DNA from: Acidobacteriota bacterium
GTDB lineage: Bacteria; Acidobacteriota; Terriglobia; Terriglobales; SCQP01
NCBI GenBank assembly: GCA_021818955.1
Contig: JAKASR010000011.1
Location: 35,768-99,767 of the forward strand
Length of the DNA stretch: 64,000 bases
Direction of reading: 5' to 3'
Below, one piece after another: positions 34,690 through 41,940 of this stretch. The position numbers and the translations under genes were made by a program. Within the stretch, counting starts at the first letter, position 1. Every line of letters begins with the position of its first letter. Below the pieces are notes generated by a model. The model did no database searches and was not told the DNA's origin. It saw only the letters and a program-made list of their open reading frames with translations.

Positions 34690-36366
34690 ATGCCCGGAGA
34701 CTTAACTTTCTTCGCCGCTTCGCGCCGCCATTTTTTGCAAAACAGTTGCGGCGCCGCTTTGCTGGCGGCCTGGCCCCTCCCCTTTTCCGCCGAACACGAC
34801 CCTTTTGGCGGCCTCTCCGGCCAGGCGATTGCCCCGCCGGGTCAGGATTTTCGCATGGTGCGCGCCGGCGAGCGTTGGCTGTTCGCCACCCCCGCCGGGA
34901 ATGCGTTCTGGATGCGGGGCGTCTTTGATGTGAATCTTTCTGATTCCCAATACCTGCCCGATCGCTCCTATCTCGGCAACATTCTCGCCAAATACGGTAC
35001 GGAGACCGTCTGGGGCCGGCAAATTGTGCGACGGCTGCGGCGCTGGGGGTTCAATACACTGGCCGAGTATTCCAGCTCCTATACCCTGCCGTTAGCGTTG
35101 CACGGTCGGCCGGCGAATCCGGTTGCGCTGCCGTTCATGAGCATGATCCGCCCTTCGAGCTTCTGCCTGCTCAACCGCTGGAATCTGGCGCGCGGACCAG
35201 TGAAAAATATCGTCGCCGCCACCGACTCCGCCATTTATACCGGCTGGAGGAAAGCCGGTTTGCCCGATGTCTATGATCCACTCTTTGCCGAATATGCTTC
35301 GGCGGAAGCGTCTCGTCTGGCTTACCACCTGCCGGTTTCGTCATATCTCATCGGCGTCGCCACCGATGACACGGACAATCTTTACGGTTTTGGGCCCGGC
35401 CCGGCATTTCCCACCGATCATGTGCATCCGCACATTGGCTGGTTAGTGCTGATCGCCAATCCGAATATTCCGCGCGATGCGGCTCTCGGCGTGAGCTATG
35501 CCGACCCGCGGCTGCATGCCAAATATGCGCTGCGCGATTGGCTGCGCCACCGCTATTCCAGCCTCGCCGCGCTGAACCGCGCCTGGGGCGCGCGCTACAC
35601 CAGTTTCGCGAGTGACGGCGGCTGGCCGAAGGGTCATGGCTGGTTGGATGAAAGCGGGCGCAATCCCTGGGTGGGACGCGACGCTAATCTTCTGGCTGCA
35701 GCGTCGCCTGCGCTGCGCGCCGATCTCGACGCCTTCCTGTATGATTTCGCGCGGCAATACTTTCAGTCCGTCTGCCCGCCCATTCGCCGGTACTTTCCCG
35801 GCAAGCTGGTGTTCGGGCCGGCGACCTTGAACGGGTGGGGAGGCCTGACTCGCCCCCCCATTTTGGCGGCGGCGGGAAAATACCTGGATGTAGTTCAGGC
35901 TAATGCGGAAAGCGCCGAAATCCTGAACGCCACCCTGCGCGCCGCAGGCGAACGGCCGCTGGTGAGTTGGGCCGGCATGGCCGCCAACGCCGACTCTGAT
36001 CTTTTTGGTTATGCCCCTCCTCCAGGCACACTCTCCTATGCAACTCAGGCGGCGCGGGGCGCCGCGTATGCCGCTGTGCTGGAGCGCGACTTTTCCCAGG
36101 CTTCAACTTCCGGCCTGCGCGCCATGGCGGGCATGAAATTTTGGGCGCTGGTGGATTCGTGGCCGGAAAAAACCAATTGGGGGTTGGTTACATTTCTCGA
36201 TAACGCCTATGACGGCTGCGAAGCGACGCGCCTGCCGGGACGTGATCCCTGGGGCTTTCGTACCGGGGGCGAAATCCGCGATTATGGCGACTGCCTCAGC
36301 GCCATTCAGGCGGCGAATCACAAACTCGAGGCCCGGCTGTCAGCCGAGATCGCGAGACGCAAATGA
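34690..36366 (+). CDS. Tat-exported glycosidase-like protein, paralogue of the lipoprotein at 7545
   Basis: 558 residues. The N-terminus ASRRHFLQNSCGAALLAAWP is a twin-arginine signal (SRRxFL). The catalytic-type domain covers about 50-550 and aligns throughout with the C-terminal 520 residues of the lipoprotein at 7545. Shared blocks include ATDDTDNLYGFGPGP, WLDESGRNPWVGRD, VFGPATLNGWGG, WAGMAANADSDLF and KTNWGLVTFLDNAYDGCE. There are no Ig modules. In the EPS operon it may trim or modify the product, or degrade misplaced EPS in the periplasm, as hydrolases of alginate or cellulose loci do. That is inference. AGGAG precedes the start, and the stop overlaps the Wzx gene by 4 nt. Confidence 0.72.
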   Translation: MPGDLTFFAASRRHFLQNSCGAALLAAWPLPFSAEHDPFGGLSGQAIAPPGQDFRMVRAGERWLFATPAGNAFWMRGVFDVNLSDSQYLPDRSYLGNILAKYGTETVWGRQIVRRLRRWGFNTLAEYSSSYTLPLALHGRPANPVALPFMSMIRPSSFCLLNRWNLARGPVKNIVAATDSAIYTGWRKAGLPDVYDPLFAEYASAEASRLAYHLPVSSYLIGVATDDTDNLYGFGPGPAFPTDHVHPHIGWLVLIANPNIPRDAALGVSYADPRLHAKYALRDWLRHRYSSLAALNRAWGARYTSFASDGGWPKGHGWLDESGRNPWVGRDANLLAAASPALRADLDAFLYDFARQYFQSVCPPIRRYFPGKLVFGPATLNGWGGLTRPPILAAAGKYLDVVQANAESAEILNATLRAAGERPLVSWAGMAANADSDLFGYAPPPGTLSYATQAARGAAYAAVLERDFSQASTSGLRAMAGMKFWALVDSWPEKTNWGLVTFLDNAYDGCEATRLPGRDPWGFRTGGEIRDYGDCLSAIQAANHKLEARLSAEIARRK

Positions 36367-37874
36367 GCGCTCCCGCGCAAACCGATCTCTGGCTGGAACT
36401 GCCGGATCAATTACGCCGTCCGGCCCTCAGCGGCATTCGCTGGACGCTCTGGCTAACTCTCATTGCGGTTCCTTTTAGCTTTGGCACCCGTCTGCTGCTG
36501 GCCCATATGGGACCGCATGTGCTCGCCGTGTATGGCTTGCTGCTGGTTTATATCAACTTTGTCTCTACCTTCTTTTTACTGGGCGGTAATGCCGTAATCA
36601 TCCGTTATCTGCCGGCGGTCGCTCCCTCGCTGCGGCGCGGTTTTCTTTACGCCTATGGCCTGGTCGTCGCCGCCTGGTTGGGATTATGGGTTTTACCCGC
36701 CTTGTTTGCTCCCGGCTGGTTACACCTGATGTTTGGCGCGCTGGCCACCGCGCGCCTTTGCCGCTTGGCCATATTGCTGGCCCCGCTGGGCATATTGTTT
36801 TCTCTGGCCTTGGCCGCGCTCAACGGTCTTTTGGAAATGGATCGCGTGCAGTTGTTTTATCGCATGGTCACCATCGGCAGTTTTTGCGGCTATGGACTGC
36901 TGGTCTGGCTGGCGCGCGCGGAATTCAGACACCACCCCACCGTCTGGATCGGGGGAATCTATCTCTTGCTGGTCACCCTCGTCGCCGGGTTGGCGCTGCT
37001 CCGTTTGCGCTCTCGCCTGCCCCCGGCGCGCCGCAGATGGTATCTTCCTCCCGGGTTCTGGAAATACACCTTCTCGCTCGAAGGGGTGAGTATCCTCAGC
37101 TTCTTCGCCGCCGAACTGGATACCTTTTTCGTGTTGCATCGGGGCGGGCTTCACATTCTCGGTCAATATGTCGCGGTCATGACCCTGGCGCTCGCGCTGG
37201 CTCCTTTGGTCAAACGGCTGCTGGAAACTTTTCTGGCTTCGCTCACGAACGCGCTCGCCACGAATGATTCCCGTGCCGGCGCCCTGTTCATTCTGACCTA
37301 TGCCCGTCTCTTGCTGCCTGGCATCCTGTGCTTCGGAGTTTCGCTTGCCGCCTGCGCGCCGCTCTGGTTGCATTTCTTTGGCAAGCCTTATCGGCAGTTG
37401 CCGGTGGCGCTGGCGATAGCCGCCTTCGGCGGCGCCGTGTATTCGCTGAATTGCTTTCTCGGCTCGATGCTCACCGCTTGGGGTATTCCCGAGAGAATCG
37501 TCTGGGCTCAACTGGCCAGTATCGTCACTTATATCCTGTTGTTTATTCCGCTCTGGCGCGCCGCGTCGTTGAATGGCGCGGTGCTTGCCTGGACCGCGGC
37601 CGAACTGATGTATTTTGTCTGGGCTGCCGTCACCCTCCTGCGCCGGGTCTCGATCACTATGCCCGGGATGGCGCGTAATTGCCTGTTGTTCTTTTGCATT
37701 TTGACGTCGGCGATCGCTGTCTCGATTCAGTTCTCGGCCGGCGATTGGCCCCTTCGCCTGCTGATATGCCTGGCCGCGCCGGCTCTATTCGTTGCCTGGG
37801 CCGGCTATTCCCGGCATGAGTTGCTGCAACTGTTCCGAATTTTGCTGCCCAATCGTTTGCCTGCGGAGTCCTGA
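36363..37874 (+). CDS. Wzx-type flippase (MATE/MOP polysaccharide transporter)
   Basis: 503 residues with 12-14 predicted transmembrane helices and few charged residues in the helices. Early motifs FGTRLLLAHMGPHVLAVYGL and the mid-protein LDTFFVLHRGGLHILGQY fit the polysaccharide biosynthesis/MOP flippase family. It would move undecaprenyl-linked repeat units across the inner membrane for the polymerase at 33427. The start overlaps the Tat-glycosidase stop (ATGA). Together with Wza-like, Wzz, kinase and polymerase genes it marks the pathway as Wzx/Wzy type. Confidence 0.88.
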   Translation: MSAPAQTDLWLELPDQLRRPALSGIRWTLWLTLIAVPFSFGTRLLLAHMGPHVLAVYGLLLVYINFVSTFFLLGGNAVIIRYLPAVAPSLRRGFLYAYGLVVAAWLGLWVLPALFAPGWLHLMFGALATARLCRLAILLAPLGILFSLALAALNGLLEMDRVQLFYRMVTIGSFCGYGLLVWLARAEFRHHPTVWIGGIYLLLVTLVAGLALLRLRSRLPPARRRWYLPPGFWKYTFSLEGVSILSFFAAELDTFFVLHRGGLHILGQYVAVMTLALALAPLVKRLLETFLASLTNALATNDSRAGALFILTYARLLLPGILCFGVSLAACAPLWLHFFGKPYRQLPVALAIAAFGGAVYSLNCFLGSMLTAWGIPERIVWAQLASIVTYILLFIPLWRAASLNGAVLAWTAAELMYFVWAAVTLLRRVSITMPGMARNCLLFFCILTSAIAVSIQFSAGDWPLRLLICLAAPALFVAWAGYSRHELLQLFRILLPNRLPAES

Positions 37875-37876
37875 CC

Positions 37877-39109
37877 ATGTCACGTTTACGCGTTCTGCAT
37901 GTGGAAGTCGGTGGCGCCTGGGGTGGCTCGCTACGCGCCCTTGAATTGTATCTGCGGCACGCCAACCGCGAGAACATGGAACACGATCTCTGGCTCTATT
38001 ACCCGACTCCCGGAACGGAGGCATTTTCCGCATTGTGTCACAAGGTGGAGGTGCTGTTCCCTGTCGCCCCGCCGACTCCTGCCCGCGGCCGCGGCCGCCG
38101 GAATCCCCGTTGGGCGCTTCGCACCCTGGCTCGCCGGTTTCCTCTGCTGGTGCAAGCCTGGCCATTGCTCCGCTCGCTGCCACGTAGTTGGCGGCTGTGG
38201 CGTCGTCTGCGCCTGGGGCAATACGATTTAGTGCATGTGAACAATACCTTCACTTACCAGCCGGCCACGCTCCTGGCGGCGAGCATGGCCGGTGTGCCGA
38301 TTGTGGCGCATATCCGCAATCCGATTTCGGGGAACTGGCTCGAGCGGCGGCTGGCGCGCCTGGCGGAGCTGCTGCTCCCCATCCACTCGGGCCAGGAACG
38401 TCAGTTGCGGTCTTGGCCTTCGCCCCCGCCCCTGGTCCGTTGTCCCGACGCCGTGGCTCTGGCTCCAGCCTCGCCGGTGCGCATCCACCAGTTGCGCCGC
38501 CGGCTGGCCGCCCCCTTCGTGCCGGGCGGGCCTTTAATTGGGTCGCTGGGCCGGTTGGAAGCGCAAAAGGATTATGCCGGGCTGATTGAAGCCGCCGCGG
38601 TGGTGGTCAGGGAATTTCCCCGCGCCCGCTTTATTGTCGCCGGCGAAGGGCCGGAGCGCCCCGCGTTGGAAGCGGCCATCCATGCCCGCGGATTGGACGC
38701 GCATTTTCTCCTGCTCGGCTTTTGCCCCGAACCCGAAAATCTCCTCTGTGCGTTCGATTTGTACGTTTCCAGTGCTCGCTGGGAAGGGTTGCCGCTGGCC
38801 ATTCTCGAAGCCATGCTGGCCGGCGTTCCGGTGGTCGCAACCCGCGCCGGCGCCACGGAAGAAGTGGTGATTCCGGGTAAAACCGGCTGGCTGGTTCCGG
38901 TCAATGCGCCGGCCGCGTTGGCCGCGGCCATTTTGTCCGCCTTGCGGCGCCCGGAGCGCATGCGTCAGGCCGCGCAGCAAGCCCGGCACCGGCTCGCCGA
39001 GTTCGCGCCGCCGGCCTCGGCCGCCCGCTTGGATAGCGCATTGCTTTCCGCCTGCGCCGTTTCGCGCATCCCCGCGGACGCCCTCGGCTCCAGTCCCTTG
39101 GCGGCATAA
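37877..39109 (+). CDS. GT4-family glycosyltransferase
   Basis: 410 residues. The opening RVLHVEVGGAWGGSLRALEL is a GT4 N-terminal fold. The C-terminal half has LIGSLGRLEAQKDYAGLIEA, FIVAGEGPERPALE, LLLGFCPEPENLL and VSSARWEGLPLAILEAMLAG with the E-x7-E motif. An Arg/Pro-rich insert at about 60-80 (PPTPARGRGRRNPRWALR) is unusual and may contact the membrane. It begins right after the Wzx stop and ends the plus-strand run before the inverted FkbM gene. Confidence 0.93.
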   Translation: MSRLRVLHVEVGGAWGGSLRALELYLRHANRENMEHDLWLYYPTPGTEAFSALCHKVEVLFPVAPPTPARGRGRRNPRWALRTLARRFPLLVQAWPLLRSLPRSWRLWRRLRLGQYDLVHVNNTFTYQPATLLAASMAGVPIVAHIRNPISGNWLERRLARLAELLLPIHSGQERQLRSWPSPPPLVRCPDAVALAPASPVRIHQLRRRLAAPFVPGGPLIGSLGRLEAQKDYAGLIEAAAVVVREFPRARFIVAGEGPERPALEAAIHARGLDAHFLLLGFCPEPENLLCAFDLYVSSARWEGLPLAILEAMLAGVPVVATRAGATEEVVIPGKTGWLVPVNAPAALAAAILSALRRPERMRQAAQQARHRLAEFAPPASAARLDSALLSACAVSRIPADALGSSPLAA

Positions 39110-39163
39110 ATCCGGTCCGGCTGGCAGCGGCCAAGGCTCGAGTCGCTACGGCTCTGCCCACGT

Positions 39164-40147
39164 TCAAGCCGGACGGCTTAAGAGATGATGCGGAAATAAG
39201 CGTTCGGAGTGAATCGCCGAGGTGCGATAACCTTGCTTGGCCAGCGCTTCCTGGACCTGCTCGCGCTCTTCGGGATGATGCACCTCGGCCATCACCACTG
39301 GACGCTTTTCCGCCAGCAACCGGGAAGCGCCGCGCAATACGCCGCCGGCATAGCCCTCCACATCCATGAGCACGAGTGCGGGCGCGGGATGGCTCTCGGC
39401 ATAGACGAGTTGATCGAGCGTTTTCATTGCGACTTGAATGCAATGCTGGCGGGCCGCGCCATCGCGCCACACCCGGCTGCCGGTTCCGTGCTCGAGAAAT
39501 GGCATGACGCCCGCCTCCTCGCCCGCCGCCACGGCCAAACTGGTGATCGGCGCCAGGTCGGGTTGGCTGTGATTGAGGAATATATTGCGCTGCAATCGCT
39601 CGAAATTCTGCGGCGCCGGCTCCAGCGCGACGATATGGCCTTCCTTCCCCGCTAATCGCGCCAGGGCCAGCACCCAAAATCCGATGTTTGCCCCGACATC
39701 GTAAATGATGTCGCCGCGATGCGCCAGCGAAAGCAGCAATTCCCAGTTCTCCCGCTCATAATGACGTCCCAGCAGAAAGAATTTCTCCGAGGTTTGGCAT
39801 TCAAAACGAAATCCGGCCAGGGGACCCTGGCGGAATTCCACCGCCACCGTGCGCGCCCCTGCCATCGCCCGGCTCAATGCCATTTGCAAGGGCAGCGACC
39901 ACGGCCTTTCATTAAAAAACAGCGCTTGGCGCAGGCTGGCCGGCAACGTGAAATACGGCAACAGCACGGCGCGCTGGCGCAGGCCAAAGGCGTCTTGCGG
40001 TCCCCACATCGCGCCGCCATCGAGTTTGACTGTGGCTTCGGATAAGTTTTGCAATGGAACCCTCCGTAGAAACCTTGTGCTTGCAATCGAAAGCCCAATC
40101 GCGCGCTTCCGTTCGAAGCTTCGCATCGTGATTGCATAACGCTGCAT
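39164..40147 (-). CDS. FkbM-family SAM-dependent methyltransferase
   Basis: 327 residues. The SAM-binding motif I is IIYDVGANIGFWVLALA. LEPAPQNFERLQRN and the FkbM block LVLMDVEGYAGGVLRGA with PVVMAEVHH follow. The N-terminal 100 residues are variable. FkbM enzymes O-methylate sugars or polyketides; a sugar of the EPS is the likely target here. It is read against the operon direction, so it has its own promoter, which I cannot identify. The start is uncertain (40147 or 40126), as neither ATG has a clear ribosome site. Confidence 0.85.
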   Translation of the reverse strand: MQRYAITMRSFERKRAIGLSIASTRFLRRVPLQNLSEATVKLDGGAMWGPQDAFGLRQRAVLLPYFTLPASLRQALFFNERPWSLPLQMALSRAMAGARTVAVEFRQGPLAGFRFECQTSEKFFLLGRHYERENWELLLSLAHRGDIIYDVGANIGFWVLALARLAGKEGHIVALEPAPQNFERLQRNIFLNHSQPDLAPITSLAVAAGEEAGVMPFLEHGTGSRVWRDGAARQHCIQVAMKTLDQLVYAESHPAPALVLMDVEGYAGGVLRGASRLLAEKRPVVMAEVHHPEEREQVQEALAKQGYRTSAIHSERLFPHHLLSRPA

Positions 40148-40324
40148 GCGGCGGCCAATGGACTTAGTTCGAGTTAGGAAGTTTTACGAAAACTATTGCA
40201 CATTTGCGCCGCGGCTCTGTTTCCTGTAAATGCAGAATTTTGCAAACCGGCGCGTCTCCAGCCGTAAAAACGGGGACAAGCGGCTGGCAATGCGGCGAAA
40301 ACTCCGCTTAGATGCCTGGGTTTT

Positions 40325-40342
40325 CTGGCACTTCAATTGCAT
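40325..40342 (+). promoter_or_regulatory. Sigma-54 promoter of the exosortase operon
   Basis: CTGGCACTTCAATTGCAT: GG at 40327-40328, ten bases, GC at 40339-40340, with full TGGCAC and TTGCA halves. The predicted start is near 40352 and gives a 46-nt leader to the ATG at 40398. TGTTTCCTG (40218-40226) and TTTTGC-N3-CCGG (40238-40250) lie upstream on the same strand, as before the glycosyltransferase gene at 23798. Confidence 0.8.
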
Positions 40343-40397
40343 CTTCATTCAGTCTATGGCGCCGGAACCTGATGTCGCCGTCCTTGCATCCGACCGG

Positions 40398-41291
40398 ATG
40401 AACCTGCCGTTGCCGCGGCGGATGTTTCGGCGCTGCGCCGATTTCTGCCTGCGTCAGCCTGAAACGCTGGTCTGGTCGGCGCTGATTACGGGGACGCTCC
40501 TTTTGCTGTATTTCCCGGTGTTGGTCCGGCTGGTCGGTCAATGGCGGGAACATGAATCCTACGCGTATGGCTTTCTGGTGCCGGTGTTCAGCGCCTGGCT
40601 GGTTTGGCGCCGCCGCCATCGCCTGCTCGCGCTTCCGCTGCAACCCGCGAACATCGGGTTGGCCTGGATGTTGGGCGCGGTTGCATTGCTGCTGTTGGGC
40701 TCGCTTGGCGCGGAATTGCTGATGACCCGTTGGTCGCTGGTGGCCATGCTGGCCGGGCTGATTCTGTTCTTGTTCGGCCGCGCCTGGGAGCGTCAGTTGC
40801 GCTTCCCCCTGCTTTTTCTGCTCTTCATGTTTCCCTTGCCGGCGGTGATTTATTACCAGATCACGTTTCCGCTGCAAGTGTTCGCCAGCCGTTTTGGGGT
40901 ATGGCTGCTGGATTGGACCTCTTTGCCCGTCTTGCGGCAAGGCAACTTGATCAGCCTGCCGCATTTCACCCTGGATGTGGTGGCCGCCTGTAGCGGTTTG
41001 CGCTCCTTGTTATCGCTCTTTGCGCTGGCGGCCGCTTATGGTTATCTGGCGGAAACCCGGCTGTGGCGCCGGCTGGCGCTGCTCGCCGCCACCCCGCCGC
41101 TGGCGATTGCGGCCAATGGCGCCCGTATCGCGCTGACCGCGGCGCTGGCTTTTCAGCTTGGGCCGGCGGTCGAACATGGCGTCTGGCACATGCTCACCGG
41201 CTTATTCGTTTTTCTGCTCACCATTTTCGGCCTGCTCGCCCTGCATTTTTGCCTGCGCCTGATGTCGTTCAACCGGAGGCGGTATGCCTGA
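40398..41291 (+). CDS. Exosortase (EpsH/Xrt family transpeptidase)
   Basis: About 297 residues with eight or so transmembrane helices. The catalytic triad of exosortases is present: Cys198 in VVAACSGLRSL, Arg243 in NGARIALTA and His264 in GVWHMLTG. It cleaves proteins with a C-terminal PEP-CTERM signal at the inner membrane and passes them to the surface; the PEP-CTERM protein at 9937-10674 is the only visible substrate. In-frame ATGs occur at 40230 and 40356. The one at 40398 was chosen because it lies downstream of the predicted sigma-54 start with a leader like the others. The EpsI gene overlaps its 3' end. Confidence 0.92.
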   Translation: MNLPLPRRMFRRCADFCLRQPETLVWSALITGTLLLLYFPVLVRLVGQWREHESYAYGFLVPVFSAWLVWRRRHRLLALPLQPANIGLAWMLGAVALLLLGSLGAELLMTRWSLVAMLAGLILFLFGRAWERQLRFPLLFLLFMFPLPAVIYYQITFPLQVFASRFGVWLLDWTSLPVLRQGNLISLPHFTLDVVAACSGLRSLLSLFALAAAYGYLAETRLWRRLALLAATPPLAIAANGARIALTAALAFQLGPAVEHGVWHMLTGLFVFLLTIFGLLALHFCLRLMSFNRRRYA

Positions 41292-41928
41292 TCCCCTATC
41301 GCGCTTTCGGCTGGGTTTCGCGCTCGCCTTTTTGTTGGTGCTGTTCGGGCTTTTGCGGGCGCTGATGGCGCAACCCGCGGTCCCGCCCACGCTCTCGTTG
41401 CGGCTCTTTCCCATGCATATGGGTTCGTGGGAAGGCAAATCGCTGCCGCTCTCGCATCATGTGCTGCGCGCCTTGGGCTTGCGCGATTATTTGAATCGCG
41501 TCTATACCGCCCCCGACGGCCACGCGCTGGGTTTGTACATTGCGTACTATCCGCGCCAGAAATTCGGCACCGACATTCATTCGCCCAAGCATTGCCTGCC
41601 GGGCGCGGGCTGGGAGCCGATGCGGGTCGGCGAGGCGCTCGTGCCGGTCGCGGGCGGCCAAGCCCTGCGGGTGAATGCCTACCTGGTCGAGCGTGGATGG
41701 CAGCGCGACCTGGTGTTGTATTGGTACCAAGGCCGGGGGCGGGTGGTGCGCAGCGAACTCTGGGGCAAGTGGTATCAAATTTGGGATGGGCTGGTTCGCC
41801 ACCGTAGCGATGAAGCGCTGGTGCGCATCGTTTCCCCCGTCAGCGGCCGGCAGTCCGCGGCCCGCGTCCGCGCCATCGCTTTTGCTGGTTTGCTCTATCC
41901 TCATTTGCGCGCTTACATCCCCAACTGA
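41284..41928 (+). CDS. epsI: EpsI-family exosortase-associated protein (DUF3485)
   Basis: 214 residues. One N-terminal helix is followed by the EpsI domain with YYPRQKFGTDIHSPKHCLPG, the conserved H-S-P-x-x-C-x-P-G motif, and WYQGRGRVV. EpsI occurs as a separate gene after, or fused to, exosortases and is thought to support EPS or protein sorting; its biochemical role is not settled. GGAGGCGGT precedes the ATG, which lies 8 nt inside the exosortase gene, so the two are coupled. Confidence 0.93.
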   Translation: MPDPLSRFRLGFALAFLLVLFGLLRALMAQPAVPPTLSLRLFPMHMGSWEGKSLPLSHHVLRALGLRDYLNRVYTAPDGHALGLYIAYYPRQKFGTDIHSPKHCLPGAGWEPMRVGEALVPVAGGQALRVNAYLVERGWQRDLVLYWYQGRGRVVRSELWGKWYQIWDGLVRHRSDEALVRIVSPVSGRQSAARVRAIAFAGLLYPHLRAYIPN

Positions 41929-41940
41929 TATGAGGTCTTT

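Noticed and set aside
39110..39185. Inverted TCCGGCT/AGCCGGA arms between the convergent GT4 and FkbM genes as a terminator
   Set aside because: Loop of about 45 nt and no T-run on either side.
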